Of a DNA stretch of 64,000 bases, positions 47,710 to 58,239 are shown piece by piece; position 1 is the stretch's first letter, and every line of letters starts with the position of its first letter. A model generated the notes under the pieces. That model did not search any database and was not told the origin of the DNA. It was given only the letters and a program-made list of their open reading frames with translations. The position numbers and the translations under genes are program-made. Source of the stretch: Tropicimonas sp. IMCC34043 (lineage in GTDB: Bacteria; Pseudomonadota; Alphaproteobacteria; Rhodobacterales; Rhodobacteraceae); the NCBI RefSeq assembly GCF_003390845.1, contig NZ_QMEK01000001.1, positions 248,001 to 312,000 on the forward strand. The letters are read 5' to 3'.

Positions 47710-48720
47710 TCAGGATATTGCGGCGATCTCGGGCGCGAACCGCTCGAGCGCGGTCGCGAACAGCGCCGGGTCCACATTGCCACCCGAGGCGATCACGATC
47801 AACGGCCGGTCGGGCAATGCATCGCCGCGGAACAAGGCTGCTGCGAGGGCCGCCGCGCCGCCGGGTTCGACCACGATCTTGAGCCGCAGGAAGGCCTGTA
47901 CCATCGCCTGCAGTGCCTCGTCGTCGGTGATCTGCAGTCCGGGGCCGCAGAGCCGCTGGAGTACCGGAAACGTCACCTGACCCGGTGCCGGGGTCAGGAT
48001 TGCGTCGCAGATCGAACCATCGAGCCGTTCGTTGCGCAGGATCTCGCCCGCGGCGAGCGAGCGGGCGGTATCGTCAAAGCCTTGCGGTTCGGCCGGACGA
48101 ACGCGGAACCCCGGCGCGCGCGCCTCAAGCGCCAGCGCCACCCCCGAGGTCAACCCACCGCCACCGCAGGGCACCAGAACCTCGGCCTCGGTGATCCCTG
48201 CCTCGGCGGCCTGTTCGGCGATCTCGAGCCCCGCCGTGCCCTGACCCGCGATCACCAGTGGTTCGTCATAGGGTTTGATCAGGGTCAGCCCACGGTCGGC
48301 GGCAAGTTTCAGGCCGATCTCCTCGCGGCTTTCCAAAGCGCGGTCATAGAGCACGACCTCGGCGCCAAGCGCGGCCGTATTGGCGCGTTTCAGTGCCGGC
48401 GCGTCCGAGGGCATGACGATCACCGCAGGCAACCCCCGCAGTCGGGCGGCCATCGCCACGCCCTGGGCGTGGTTGCCCGAGGAATAGGCGATCACCCCGC
48501 GCGTGCCCTCGGGCAGGACCGAGACCGCCGACCAGGCGCCGCGGAACTTGAAGCTGCCGGTATGCTGCAGGCATTCGGCCTTGATCCACAGCGGCCGGCC
48601 GACAAGCGCGTCGAGAAAGGGCGAGTTCAGCAGCGGCGTGCGCCGGACCCGGCCGGCGAGGCGGTGGGCCGCAGCCTCGATCGAGGCGATGGAGACGGGA
48701 GTTTCGGGAAGGTTGGTCAT
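47710..48720 (-). CDS. Serine/threonine dehydratase-like PLP enzyme
   Basis: This is a 336-residue fold-type II PLP enzyme. The Schiff-base Lys is in HTGSFKFRGAWSA, SSGNHAQGVA binds the substrate carboxyl, and CGGGGLTSG binds the phosphate of PLP. There is no ACT-like regulatory domain, so it is the catabolic or racemase-like short form (threonine/serine dehydratase or hydroxyaspartate dehydratase). Its ATG overlaps the stop of the upstream alpha/beta hydrolase gene by 4 bp. Confidence 0.88.
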   Translation of the reverse strand: MTNLPETPVSIASIEAAAHRLAGRVRRTPLLNSPFLDALVGRPLWIKAECLQHTGSFKFRGAWSAVSVLPEGTRGVIAYSSGNHAQGVAMAARLRGLPAVIVMPSDAPALKRANTAALGAEVVLYDRALESREEIGLKLAADRGLTLIKPYDEPLVIAGQGTAGLEIAEQAAEAGITEAEVLVPCGGGGLTSGVALALEARAPGFRVRPAEPQGFDDTARSLAAGEILRNERLDGSICDAILTPAPGQVTFPVLQRLCGPGLQITDDEALQAMVQAFLRLKIVVEPGGAAALAAALFRGDALPDRPLIVIASGGNVDPALFATALERFAPEIAAIS

Positions 48721-49601
48721 GTTGAAGGGCCTGCGAATGTTTGCGCGACGGGTCCCGTCATGGGCTGCGTGACCCGCGCAAGATAGGTTTCGATTGCCCC
48801 GATAGCCTCGGCTTCGTCGAGGAAGGGCACATGGCCGCGGTCGGGTACTGCGGCAAAGATGATGTCGGGCTTGCGCCGTATCATTTCGGCCGCCGTCTCG
48901 GCCGCCAGAACGTCGGAATTGGCGCCGCGTATCAGCGCCATGGGCAGCGGGGTCAGCGCGTCGAAAAGCGGCCAGAGGTCGGACAGCGCGCCATTCGCCG
49001 TCTGTTCGATCACCGCCTGCCGCAGCGCGGGGTCATAGCGCAGATCGAGCCCCTCGGGCGTCTCGATCCAGCGGTGGCGGGCAAAGGCAAGCCAGGTGTC
49101 CCGCGGCACGTTCCGGAACCGCGGTGCAAGCTGCTCGGGCAGTCGGTCGGCGGCGTCCTCATAGCTGCGGAACCCGGGTCTCGACCCGAGCTGGGCCATG
49201 ATATGCGCCAGACCCGGGGTCTCGACGGCCGGGCCGATATCGACCAGGATCGCCCCGAGCAGCCGGTCGGCATGGGAGACCGCCAACGACAGCGCGATCA
49301 GCCCGCCACGCGAGGTGCCGAGGATCGTCGCGCGTTCGATCCCGAGGCGATCGAGCAGCGCCAGCGCGTCGCGGCCCTCGTGGATGATGTTGTAATTGCT
49401 GTGATCGGGGTCGAACTCCGACAGGCCGCGGCCGCGGTAATCCATGCGGATGATCCGCGCCCGGTCGGCGAAGGTCGCGACCACGGGGTCGAAGTCGGCC
49501 ATGTTGCGGGTCAGGCCCGCAAGACAGAGGATCGGATGGCCCGCGCCCTGGTCGTCATAGGCAAGGCGCAGCCCATCTGGAGCGTTGAAATATTCGGTCA
49601 T
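48717..49601 (-). CDS. Alpha/beta hydrolase
   Basis: This is a 294-residue alpha/beta-fold hydrolase. The oxyanion region is LCLAGLTRNMADFD, followed by MDYRGRGLSEFD, the nucleophile elbow ILGTSRGGLIAL, and the catalytic His in VPDRGHVPFLDE. The SRGG elbow and the length are typical of uncharacterised hydrolases in Rhodobacterales. Both ends overlap neighbouring genes by 4 bp (ATGA type), so its translation is coupled to the haloacid dehalogenase and the dehydratase. Substrate unknown. Confidence 0.85.
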   Translation of the reverse strand: MTEYFNAPDGLRLAYDDQGAGHPILCLAGLTRNMADFDPVVATFADRARIIRMDYRGRGLSEFDPDHSNYNIIHEGRDALALLDRLGIERATILGTSRGGLIALSLAVSHADRLLGAILVDIGPAVETPGLAHIMAQLGSRPGFRSYEDAADRLPEQLAPRFRNVPRDTWLAFARHRWIETPEGLDLRYDPALRQAVIEQTANGALSDLWPLFDALTPLPMALIRGANSDVLAAETAAEMIRRKPDIIFAAVPDRGHVPFLDEAEAIGAIETYLARVTQPMTGPVAQTFAGPST

Positions 49602-50284
49602 GGTCCCTTGACGAGTTCTGGAACGGGGGCGAGGTCCGGCAGGATGAAGCTCGGTCCCCAGGGAAGGCGGTCGACGGGCAGGCCCGCGCGGTTGACCCAG
49701 GCGGTGGCAAAGCCATAGCCGCGGGCGCCGGCGGCGTCCCAGCCGTTCGAGGACACGAACAGGACCTCGGACCGGTCGCAACCGAATTCTGCGCCGACGA
49801 GGTCATAGACCCGCGCGTCCGGTTTATAAACCCCGGCCGATTCGACGCTGAGCAGCGCATCGAGCATCGTGCCGACACCGGCCGAGGCGACGGCGGCCTC
49901 CAGCATCGCGGGACTGCCGTTCGACAGGATCGCGGTGCGCACGCCGGTCGCCTTGAGCGCGGCGAGCGTCGCGGGCACCTCGGGATAGGCATCAAGCTCG
50001 TCATAGAGCTTCAGCAGCCGGGTGCGAAGGGCGGGGTCGGCCAGTTCGAGCTGTTCGAGCGCATAGTCGAGCGCCTCGGCGGTCACCCGGGCAAAATCGG
50101 CATGGGCGCCGGTGATCGCGCGCAGCCAGGTGTACTGCAGCTGTTTGTCGCGCCAGAGCGTGGCAAGGCCCTGCCATCGCCCGGAAAGGGCGGCGCCCGC
50201 AGGTTCTGCGGCAGCCCGGCGTGCGGCCGCTGTCACGTCGAAGAGCGTGCCATATGCGTCGAAGACCGCGATCGGGAACCGCAT
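49598..50284 (-). CDS. L-2-haloacid dehalogenase (HAD, type II)
   Basis: This is a 228-residue HAD-family enzyme of the haloacid dehalogenase type II group. The nucleophile Asp is in VFDAYGTLFDV, then ILSNGSPAML, the Lys in GVYKPDARVYDLV and the SSNGWDAAGARGYGFATAWVNR segment. The type II group hydrolyses L-2-haloacids, though many members act on other small substrates. It heads the overlapping four-gene operon. The start ATG is chosen by the domain beginning MRFPIAVFDAYGTL. Confidence 0.88.
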   Translation of the reverse strand: MRFPIAVFDAYGTLFDVTAAARRAAAEPAGAALSGRWQGLATLWRDKQLQYTWLRAITGAHADFARVTAEALDYALEQLELADPALRTRLLKLYDELDAYPEVPATLAALKATGVRTAILSNGSPAMLEAAVASAGVGTMLDALLSVESAGVYKPDARVYDLVGAEFGCDRSEVLFVSSNGWDAAGARGYGFATAWVNRAGLPVDRLPWGPSFILPDLAPVPELVKGP

Positions 50285-50446
50285 TTCCGCTCTCCTGTCG
50301 TTGCGCTGCGACATTTGCACAGCGTTGCTGGCAAGGAAACCGGCCAAAGCGTCCCGCTGTGGCGCGACCGGGCAGCGCCTGTGCAGGCGGTTGCAACAGG
50401 TCTATGGTCAGGATGCGCGGACCCGGAAGCTGGAGGAGGAGCGATC

Positions 50447-50911
50447 ATGAGCGTGAATCACGGGCTGATCTGGTGGAGCGAGTTGATGACCCGCGACGTG
50501 CAGGCGGCCAAGAGCTATTACCACGACGTCTGCGGCTGGAGTTTCGACACGATGCCGATGGGAGAGAACACCTATCTTGTGGCCATTGCCCACGGCAACC
50601 CGGTGGCCGGCATCATGGATGTCACCGGGCTGGACGGAATGGACAACGCTCAGCCGCATTGGTTCACCTACATCGCGGTCGACGATATCGACGCCGCGCT
50701 CGAGGGCACGGTCGCGACCGGCGGCGAAGTGCTGCGTGCGCCGTTCGACGTTCCCGACGTCGGTCGCATCGGGATCGTGCGCGATCCGTCCGGCGCGGCG
50801 GTGGGCCTGATGACCCCGGTGTTTCCGCTCGACGGCCAGGTCGACAGGGACTTGCAGGAGGAAATGGTCGATATGGATGCCCCGACGGACGACGAGAACT
50901 TTCCGATCTGA
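50447..50911 (+). CDS. VOC-family (glyoxalase-like) protein
   Basis: This 154-residue protein has two halves of the vicinal-oxygen-chelate fold: HGLIWWSELMTRDVQAAKSY near the start and HWFTYIAVDDIDAALEG in the middle, followed by VGRIGIVRDPSGAAVGLM. It resembles the 27-kDa-antigen/CFP30B-type glyoxalase-like proteins of unknown substrate. GGAGGAGGAG precedes the ATG. It ends with an acidic tail (DMDAPTDDENFP). It is divergent from the dehalogenase operon and convergent with fabI. Confidence 0.85.
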   Translation: MSVNHGLIWWSELMTRDVQAAKSYYHDVCGWSFDTMPMGENTYLVAIAHGNPVAGIMDVTGLDGMDNAQPHWFTYIAVDDIDAALEGTVATGGEVLRAPFDVPDVGRIGIVRDPSGAAVGLMTPVFPLDGQVDRDLQEEMVDMDAPTDDENFPI

Positions 50912-50963
50912 CCGCTGGGGTCGGGCCGGCATGGCCGGTGCCTTTACCTTCGGCGCGGGCGGA

Positions 50964-51752
<789 letters not shown>

Positions 51753-51758
51753 GGACCC

Positions 51759-52988
51759 TCACCCGTCAAATTTCGAAAGAAGCATGGACCCGTTGGTCCC
51801 GCCGAAGCCAAAGCTGTTGGTCATGACCGTATCCAGCCCGGCATCGAGGACAGTTTCGGTAGCGATCTCTTCCGGCTTCAGGTCCGGATCGAGGGTAGCG
51901 ACATTGATCGAGGGGGCGATGAAATCGTCCCGTAGCATCAGAAGGCAGAACACCGTTTCCATCGCACCGGCAGCCCCCTGGGCGTGTCCGGTCATGGACT
52001 TGGTCGAAGACACCGGCGGGGTCGTGCCCGCGCCAAAGACCCGGCGCACGGCCGCGATCTCGCCGACATCGCCAACCGGGGTCGAGGTGCCGTGCGCATT
52101 GATATAGCTGATCTTGCGGCCTTCGGGAAGCCCGGTCAGCGCCAGGTTCATCGCGCGTTCGCCGCCCTCGCCCGAGGGTGCGACCATGTCGTGGCCATCC
52201 GAGGTGGCGGCAAAGCCCGTAACCTCGGCATAGATCTTGGCGCCGCGGGCCAGCGCGTGGTCGAGTTCTTCGAGCACCACCATGGCGCCGCCGCCCGAGA
52301 TGACAAAGCCGTCGCGGCTGACATCGAAGGCGCGGGATGCGGTCGCGGGCGTGTCGTTGTATTTCGACGACATGGCCCCCATTGCATCGAACAGGCACGA
52401 CAGCGTCCAGTCGAGTTCCTCGCCGCCGCCGGCGAACATCACGTCCTGCTTGCCCATCATGATCTGTTCCGCAGCATTGCCGATGCAATGCAGCGAGGTC
52501 GAGCAGGCCGAGGTGATGGAATAGTTGACGCCCTTGATCTTGTAGGCGGTGGCAAGGTTCGCCGAGATCGTTGAGGACATGCACTTCGGCACCGCGAAGG
52601 GACCGATCCGCTTGGTCGCGCCGGTCTTCAACACGCTCTGATGGGCGACGAGCAGTGCCGAGGTCGAGGGTCCGCCGGACCCCGCGACAAGCCCGGTGCG
52701 CGGGTTCACCACGTCTTTTTCCTCAAGCCCCGCGTCGGCGATCGCCTGGGTCATGGCGATATAGGCATAGGCCGCGCCTTGCCCCATGAAGCGCAGGGCG
52801 CGCTTGTCGATATGCTCGGCCGGGTCGATCCGAAGCTGGCCCGAGACCTGGCTGCGGAATCCGTGTTCGGCCATCGCCTCGTCGAAGACGATGCCCGACT
52901 GGCCGGCTTTCAGATTGGCGGTGACTTCCTCGGAGGAATTGCCGATCGGGGAAACGATTCCCAGACCGGTGACGACGACGCGACGCAT
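51759..52988 (-). CDS. fabB: Beta-ketoacyl-ACP synthase I, FabB
   Basis: This 409-residue condensing enzyme is needed to elongate unsaturated acyl chains. The active-site Cys-His-His triad is seen as [25 protein letters not shown] and [33 protein letters not shown] opens the protein. It starts 27 bp after fabA. Pairing with fabA supports FabB over FabF. It acts in the cytoplasm on ACP-bound substrates. Confidence 0.95.
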   Translation of the reverse strand: MRRVVVTGLGIVSPIGNSSEEVTANLKAGQSGIVFDEAMAEHGFRSQVSGQLRIDPAEHIDKRALRFMGQGAAYAYIAMTQAIADAGLEEKDVVNPRTGLVAGSGGPSTSALLVAHQSVLKTGATKRIGPFAVPKCMSSTISANLATAYKIKGVNYSITSACSTSLHCIGNAAEQIMMGKQDVMFAGGGEELDWTLSCLFDAMGAMSSKYNDTPATASRAFDVSRDGFVISGGGAMVVLEELDHALARGAKIYAEVTGFAATSDGHDMVAPSGEGGERAMNLALTGLPEGRKISYINAHGTSTPVGDVGEIAAVRRVFGAGTTPPVSSTKSMTGHAQGAAGAMETVFCLLMLRDDFIAPSINVATLDPDLKPEEIATETVLDAGLDTVMTNSFGFGGTNGSMLLSKFDG

Positions 52989-53015
52989 TGGGATCTCCTC
53001 GAGCTCCGTTGCGGT

Positions 53016-53528
53016 TCAGGAGGCGGCTTCGGCGAGCCCCACCTTCAGACCCTTGACGTTATAGATCTCTTCACCATCGGCCAACACCCGGCCGTCAGCG
53101 ACGCCGAGCTTGAGCTTGCGGTCGATGACCCGGGTGAAATCGATGAGGTAGGTGATCAGCTTGTTGGTCGGGCGGACCATGCCCGTGAACTTGACCTCGG
53201 CCGCGCCAAGCGCAAAGCCTTTGCCCTTCATGCCGCGCCAGCCCAGATTGAAACCGGTCAGTTGCCACAGGCCGTCAAGCCCGAGGCAGCCCGGCATTAC
53301 CGGGTTGCCCGGAAAATGGCATTCGAAGAACCAAAGGTCGGGGGTGATGTCGAATTCTGCCACCACATGCCCTTTGCCATGCAGCCCGCCATCGTCAGAA
53401 ATATCGGTGATGCGATCGGCCATCAGCATCGGCGGCAGCGGCAATTGTGCATTTCCGGGCCCGAACATCTCGCCGCGGCCACAGGCCAGCAGTTGTTCCT
53501 TGTCGAAACGTGTCGGTCTTTCCGCCAT
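53016..53528 (-). CDS. fabA: 3-hydroxydecanoyl-ACP dehydratase/isomerase, FabA
   Basis: This 170-residue hot-dog-fold enzyme introduces the cis double bond in fatty acids. The active-site His is in [22 protein letters not shown], the family signature, with a Trp-rich following helix. The ATG at 53528 gives the usual length. It heads the fabA-fabB-fabI operon and is divergent from irr across 174 bp that must contain both promoters. Confidence 0.96.
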   Translation of the reverse strand: MAERPTRFDKEQLLACGRGEMFGPGNAQLPLPPMLMADRITDISDDGGLHGKGHVVAEFDITPDLWFFECHFPGNPVMPGCLGLDGLWQLTGFNLGWRGMKGKGFALGAAEVKFTGMVRPTNKLITYLIDFTRVIDRKLKLGVADGRVLADGEEIYNVKGLKVGLAEAAS

Positions 53529-53702
53529 GCCACCTAGCCTCCCGTCATTATAGCCTGCTTTGCGCTCTCTATCACCCGCTGTCGATCCGGTGCAAGGCGG
53601 CAAGGACCGGGACGCACGCGGCGCGATCAGGTGTTTTTATTTGAATTCCAGCGACAAAGTGGCATATATCAGAAGATCAAAAGAGGTTAGCGACAACATC
53701 CG

Positions 53703-54119
53703 ATGTTGGATCAGAGCTCAGGGCGCGGTGTAACATGGCTGGCGGGAGGTGCATTGCGCCCGACCCGGCAGCGGCTTGTTCTGGCCGAATTGCTTGTCGG
53801 CGACGGCATGAACCGCCACGTCACGGCCGAAAGCCTGTTCGATGCGGTGCGCGATGCCGGCGAGCGGGTGTCGCTGGCGACTGTCTACAACACCCTGCGT
53901 GCGTTCTGCGAGGCCGGGCTGATCCGCGAGATCACTGTTGACGGCACCAAGAGCTATTTCGACACGCGGACTGACGACCATCCCCATTTCTATTGGGAAG
54001 ACACCCAGACCCTGACCGATGCCCCGGCTGCCGAATTGAAGATCGTCAGCCTGCCGGTTCCGCCCGCCGGCGCCGAAGTGACCAGCGTCGACGTCGTGAT
54101 CCGGTTGCGGCGGGCCTGA
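53703..54119 (+). CDS. irr: Iron response regulator Irr (Fur family)
   Basis: This is a 138-residue Fur-family regulator. The winged-helix part (RPTRQRLVLAELL, then VSLATVYNTLRAFCEAGLI) and the dimerisation domain with His residues in TDDHPHFYWED are visible. It lacks the CxxC zinc pairs of Fur, as is common in Irr. Position next to fabA is the usual Irr location in Rhodobacterales as I recall it. Irr controls iron and haem genes by sensing haem or haem-synthesis status. Confidence 0.88.
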   Translation: MLDQSSGRGVTWLAGGALRPTRQRLVLAELLVGDGMNRHVTAESLFDAVRDAGERVSLATVYNTLRAFCEAGLIREITVDGTKSYFDTRTDDHPHFYWEDTQTLTDAPAAELKIVSLPVPPAGAEVTSVDVVIRLRRA

Positions 54120-54387
54120 CCGCGGCAATTTGGCGTGACGCGTGACGCGGCGCCTGGCCTGCCGATGCGGGACGAGCCCTGAGCGGCCTCAATACCGCGC
54201 GCTGAGCCGTCCTGATGCCAATCGAATTCACCGTGTAAATTCCATCGTGTAACTGTGCGCCCGATGAGCAATCTGCCAAAAATACGGGCAGATCCCGTTC
54301 TGCGCCTCCGGGAAGCCGGCACGTGCTTGATCGCAGGGCACGACGTCGGCTGATTGGCAAGAAATTGGCAAGATGGGGACAGATACG

Positions 54388-55806
54388 ATGAAGACGGCCA
54401 TGATCGGCACGCCTGCACAGATGCGGGATCCGAATTTCACACCGCCCCTGGCAAAGACCATCCCGCTGGGGATCCAGCACGTCATGGCGATGTTCGTCGC
54501 CAACGTCACGCCGGCGATCATCGTTGCGGGGGCGGCAGGCTTCGGCTTTGGCTCCAATTCGCCCGATTTCCCGCAACTGCTCTACATGATCCAGATGTCG
54601 ATGCTGTTTGCAGGCATTGCGACGCTGTTCCAGACTATCGGTTTCGGCGCCGTCGGGGCGCGTTTGCCGATCGTGCAGGGCACGAGCTTTGCCTTCATCC
54701 CGATCATGATCCCGCTGGTCGTCGGGCAGGGCGTTGCGGCGCTGCCGGCGCTGTTCACAGGCGTCTTCCTCGGCGGGTTGTTCCACGCCTGCCTCGGCTT
54801 CGTGATCGGCCGGATCCGCTTCGCCCTGCCGCCGCTGGTGACCGGGCTGGTCGTGTTGATGATCGGACTGGCGCTGGTTCAAGTCGGTATCCAGTATGCC
54901 GCAGGCGGCGTGCCCGCGCGCGGCACCGAAAGCTATGGCAGCCTGCTGAACTGGTCGGCGGCGCTGGTCGTCGTGTTCGTCACGCTGGGACTCAAGTTCT
55001 ATGCCCATGGCATGATCGCGATCTCGGCGGTGCTGATCGGCATTCTTGCCGGCTATGTCTTCTCGATCTTCACCGGGATCCTCAGCATCGATTCGATCAC
55101 GTCGAGCTGGACCAACGCCGCCGCGTTCTCGCTGCCGGCACCGTTCAAGTACGGTTTCGAGTTCAATATCGCCGCGGTCGTGGGCTTTTGCCTGATGGCC
55201 TTCGTGTCTGCGGTCGAGACGGTGGGCGATGTGTCGGGCATCACCAAGGGCGGCGCCGGGCGCGAGGCGACCGACAAGGAGATCCAGGGCGCGACCTTTG
55301 CCGACGGTCTGGGCACCGCAGTCGCGGGCGCCTTCGGCGGTCTGCCCAACACCTCGTTCAGCCAGAACGTCGGCCTGATCGCGATGACCGGGCTGATGAG
55401 CCGCCATGTGGTGACGGCGGGCGGGATCTTCCTGATCATCTGCGGTCTGGTGCCCAAGGTCGGGGCGGTGATCCGCACCGTGCCGATCCAGGTGCTGGGC
55501 GGCGGCGTGATCGTGATGTTCGGCATGGTCGTCGCGGCCGGTATCTCGATGCTGTCGGACGTGCACTGGAACAAGCGCAACATGGTGATCTTCGCCATCG
55601 CCCTTTCGGTGGGCCTGGGACTGCAGCTGGAACCGGGCGCGGTGCAGCATCTGCCGGATTGGTTGAAGGTGCTGGCAACCAGCGGCCTGCTGCCCGCGGC
55701 GCTGATCTCGATCGTCCTGAACCTCGTGCTGCCGGACCCGCTGGAGCCCGAAGCGACCGAGGAAATCTCGGGCGGCATGGCGCATACCGAGACCGCGGCC
55801 GAGTGA
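54388..55806 (+). CDS. NCS2 nucleobase (uracil/xanthine) permease
   Basis: This 472-residue inner-membrane symporter of the NCS2 family has about 14 helices. Conserved segments are QHVMAMFVANVTPAIIV, IVQGTSFAFIPIMIPLV (QGxxF substrate-site motif) and a later NTSFSQNVGLIAMTG with helix-10 polar residues. NTSFSQNVG is typical of xanthine/urate-type members; uracil is also possible. I chose the second ATG (54388), which has GGGGA upstream; an ATG five codons earlier is possible. It appears to be monocistronic. Confidence 0.88.
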   Translation: MKTAMIGTPAQMRDPNFTPPLAKTIPLGIQHVMAMFVANVTPAIIVAGAAGFGFGSNSPDFPQLLYMIQMSMLFAGIATLFQTIGFGAVGARLPIVQGTSFAFIPIMIPLVVGQGVAALPALFTGVFLGGLFHACLGFVIGRIRFALPPLVTGLVVLMIGLALVQVGIQYAAGGVPARGTESYGSLLNWSAALVVVFVTLGLKFYAHGMIAISAVLIGILAGYVFSIFTGILSIDSITSSWTNAAAFSLPAPFKYGFEFNIAAVVGFCLMAFVSAVETVGDVSGITKGGAGREATDKEIQGATFADGLGTAVAGAFGGLPNTSFSQNVGLIAMTGLMSRHVVTAGGIFLIICGLVPKVGAVIRTVPIQVLGGGVIVMFGMVVAAGISMLSDVHWNKRNMVIFAIALSVGLGLQLEPGAVQHLPDWLKVLATSGLLPAALISIVLNLVLPDPLEPEATEEISGGMAHTETAAE

Positions 55807-55872
55807 TCTGCAGCGACCTCTCACGGCCGGCCGTGAGAGGACCCGCCGCAGAAGAACGCGTCGGGGTGGAAA

Positions 55873-55934
55873 GGGGGCGCTGCCCCCGTCGCGGCAGGCC
55901 GCGACCCCCCCGAGGTATTTCGCCCAAGAAGAAG
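55873..55934. repeat. Dispersed intergenic element, copy 2
   Basis: After the permease gene comes a GC hairpin (GGGGGC / GCCCCC), a second short inverted repeat (GCGGC / GCCGC), then GAGGTATTTCGCCC and AAGAAGAAG. The final part matches copy 1 at 30222-30254. The order hairpin plus GTATTT tail resembles a repeat family scattered between Rhodobacterales genes. Function unknown; perhaps transcription termination or RNA stability. Confidence 0.55.
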
Positions 55935-56064
55935 CGCGAAGGGCCGCGAGCCGGCTTTTGCGAGGGCGGCGGGGACCGGGCGCTGTGGGCCGGTTTCGTG
56001 CCGCGACGTTGCGAAGTCGGCGCATCTCGGCTATGCCGCCCGCCAGCGGACAGGAGACCGGGCG

Positions 56065-57387
56065 ATGACCGAGGCGCCGAAGAAGCTTTATATCAGGACC
56101 TATGGCTGTCAGATGAACGTCTATGACAGCGAGCGCATGGCCGAGGCCATGGGCGGGGTCGGCTATGAGCTGACCGACGCACCCGAGGGCGCCGACATGA
56201 TCCTGCTCAATACCTGCCACATCCGCGAGAGGGCGGCCGAAAAGGTCTATTCCGAGCTTGGCCGGTTCAAGGCGCTGAAGACCGCGAACCCGGAGCTGAA
56301 GATCGGGGTGGCGGGCTGCGTGGCCCAGGCCGAGGGCGCCGAGATCATGGCGCGCCAGCCGCTGGTCGATCTGGTGGTGGGGCCGCAGGCCTATCACCGG
56401 CTGCCCGAGCTGGCAGCGCGGACGCGGGCGGGCGAACGCGCGCTCGACACCGAGTTTCCATCGGAACTGAAGTTCGACCATCTGCCGGCGCGCCCCAGAC
56501 CGCGGCGCGGACCGACGGCGTTTCTGACCGTGCAGGAGGGCTGCGACAAGTTCTGCGCCTTCTGCGTCGTGCCCTATACCCGCGGCGCCGAGGTCAGCCG
56601 CCCCGTTGCCCGCGTGCTGGCCGAGGCCGAGGCGCTGGTCGGGCAGGGGGTGCGCGAGATCACGCTGCTCGGCCAGAACGTCAACGCCTATCACGGCGAG
56701 GATGGCGGGCGGGCGCTGGGACTTGCCGGGCTGATCCGGCGGCTTGCCGAGATCGACGGGCTCGACCGCATCCGGTTCACCACCAGCCATCCGCGCGACA
56801 TGGAGGACGATCTGATCGCCGCCCACGGCGACTGCGCAAAGCTGATGCCCTATCTGCACCTGCCGGTTCAATCCGGCTCGGACCGGATCCTGAAGCGGAT
56901 GAACCGCGGCCACACAGCCGAGGACTATATCCGGCTGGTCGAGCGCATTCGTGCCGCCCGCCCGGACATCGTCATGTCGGGGGATTTCATCGTCGGCTTC
57001 CCCGAAGAGACCGAGGCGGACTTTCAGGCGACGATGGATCTGGTCGCGGCGGTTGGGTACGGCCAGTGCTATTCCTTCAAGTATTCGGCCCGTCCCGGCA
57101 CGCCGGCGGCCGAGCGACCCATGGTCGATGCCGCGGCGGCCGACGACCGGTTGCAACGCCTGCAGGCGCTTCTGACCCGCCAGCAGCGCAGCGTGCAGGA
57201 CGCCATGGTCGGCCGCGAGGTCGGCGTGCTGTTCGAGAAACCGGGGCGGATGCCGGGCCAGATGGTCGGCAAGTCCGACCACCTGCACGCGGTGCATGTG
57301 CAGACCGACCTGCCGGTTGGCACGCTGGCGCGGGTGCGGATTACCGAAAGCGGCCCCAATTCGCTCGGTGGCGTTCTGGTCGATTGA
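56065..57387 (+). CDS. miaB: tRNA-2-methylthio-N6-dimethylallyladenosine synthase
   Basis: This is a 440-residue radical-SAM methylthiotransferase modifying A37 of tRNAs that read UNN codons. UPF0004 Cys residues are in [29 protein letters not shown] and [11 protein letters not shown]. The radical SAM motif is CDKFCAFC near residue 158, followed by VVPYTRGAE, and a C-terminal TRAM domain ends near [19 protein letters not shown] separates it from RimO. It heads the conserved series miaB-phoH-ybeY-corC-lnt, here interrupted by inserted genes. Confidence 0.97.
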   Translation: MTEAPKKLYIRTYGCQMNVYDSERMAEAMGGVGYELTDAPEGADMILLNTCHIRERAAEKVYSELGRFKALKTANPELKIGVAGCVAQAEGAEIMARQPLVDLVVGPQAYHRLPELAARTRAGERALDTEFPSELKFDHLPARPRPRRGPTAFLTVQEGCDKFCAFCVVPYTRGAEVSRPVARVLAEAEALVGQGVREITLLGQNVNAYHGEDGGRALGLAGLIRRLAEIDGLDRIRFTTSHPRDMEDDLIAAHGDCAKLMPYLHLPVQSGSDRILKRMNRGHTAEDYIRLVERIRAARPDIVMSGDFIVGFPEETEADFQATMDLVAAVGYGQCYSFKYSARPGTPAAERPMVDAAAADDRLQRLQALLTRQQRSVQDAMVGREVGVLFEKPGRMPGQMVGKSDHLHAVHVQTDLPVGTLARVRITESGPNSLGGVLVD

Positions 57388-57471
57388 GCCCGGGCAGCGA
57401 GCAATCCGACGGCAATGCCCTCGGGGCCCGGCCGGCGGCTTAGGTGTTTGAACAAAATTCACTTGATATGA

Positions 57472-58239
57472 TCTTCCTGGTGGCGTTCCTATTTTGGCGG
57501 TGCAGGCGCAGTTTGTTCTGTCTCGATGCGGGGTGATCTCGACACCGGCGTCGTCAGTGCATCTGCAAAAACCGATCCGGCATGGGTGTATTGGTGCGGG
57601 GGAGGAAACTGTGCCGAGTCATCGTCAAGCTTCGCGCAGGTCGCGATCTTCGATACGCTTTCCTTCGACATGGGTGCGCAGGCTTCGACGACCGTTTCGA
57701 TGACACTTCCCGTCGCGGGTTGGGCGAACATGTGGTTCGAAAGTGACGCCTACGCAGACGTCGAGGCACGAGCGATACTTCGACTCTACGATGTCACCGG
57801 CTCGGTATTCCCGTTCAAGGTGGCCGGAACCGACGGTGGCGTCGCGAACTCGATCCAGGCGAACACTCCTTCGATCGGCATCACCGACTATGCGAGCATC
57901 GAATTCCGGGGCGTCGCGGACGACGCATTCGACGATCTGCTCTCCGTGACGTTCGAGGCGCAGGCAGATCATGTCTATGCTCTCATGTACTTCATGAGCG
58001 GCGGGGTCTATGGCGAAGTCGCCAGCGCGTCCGCGGGAGCACGGGCGACGGGCCCTTTGCAGGTCCTTCTGGAGCCTGACGTGACAGTCCTGAGCGCGTC
58101 GGGTCGCTTGCCAGGCACTGTCTAGTCAGCGGATCTGGCAGATCTTCCGAGTGTTCCGCTGCCGCCGGCCATGGGTCTGCTGGCGGGAGGATTCGGCCTG
58201 CTCGGCCTTGCAGGGTGCCGCCGCCGGAAAACGGCCTGA
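57472..58239 (+). pseudogene. Broken gene for a VPxPA-CTERM exported protein
   Basis: An open frame runs from 57472 to a TAG at 58123-58125. The same frame continues after it to a TGA at 58237-58239 and encodes a perfect sorting tail: VPLPPAMGLL, a hydrophobic helix (AGGFGLLGLAG) and CRRRKTA. The main part (from ATG 57526, 199 residues) is a beta-rich acidic domain without a signal peptide. A possible signal start (MIFLVAFLF at 57468) lies in another frame. So the gene seems to have lost its signal by a frameshift and its tail by a stop. Readthrough or sequence error are alternatives. Confidence 0.65.

Noticed and set aside
53638-53652. ATTTGAATTCCAG as an Irr/ICE-box site near irr
   Set aside because: It shares only a half-site with the consensus I remember and is not a full inverted repeat. 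Not strong enough to call.
54262-54300. Possible third copy of the GTATTT element on the reverse strand before the permease gene
   Set aside because: Only CGTATTTTTGGCAGA is similar. The AAGAAGAAG tail and hairpin are missing, so it may be coincidence.
54046-57462. A 1138-codon reverse frame across the permease and miaB
   Set aside because: It overlaps two clear forward genes and the intergenic element, is rich in Arg, His, Asp and Gln without domains, and is typical of antisense shadow coding.
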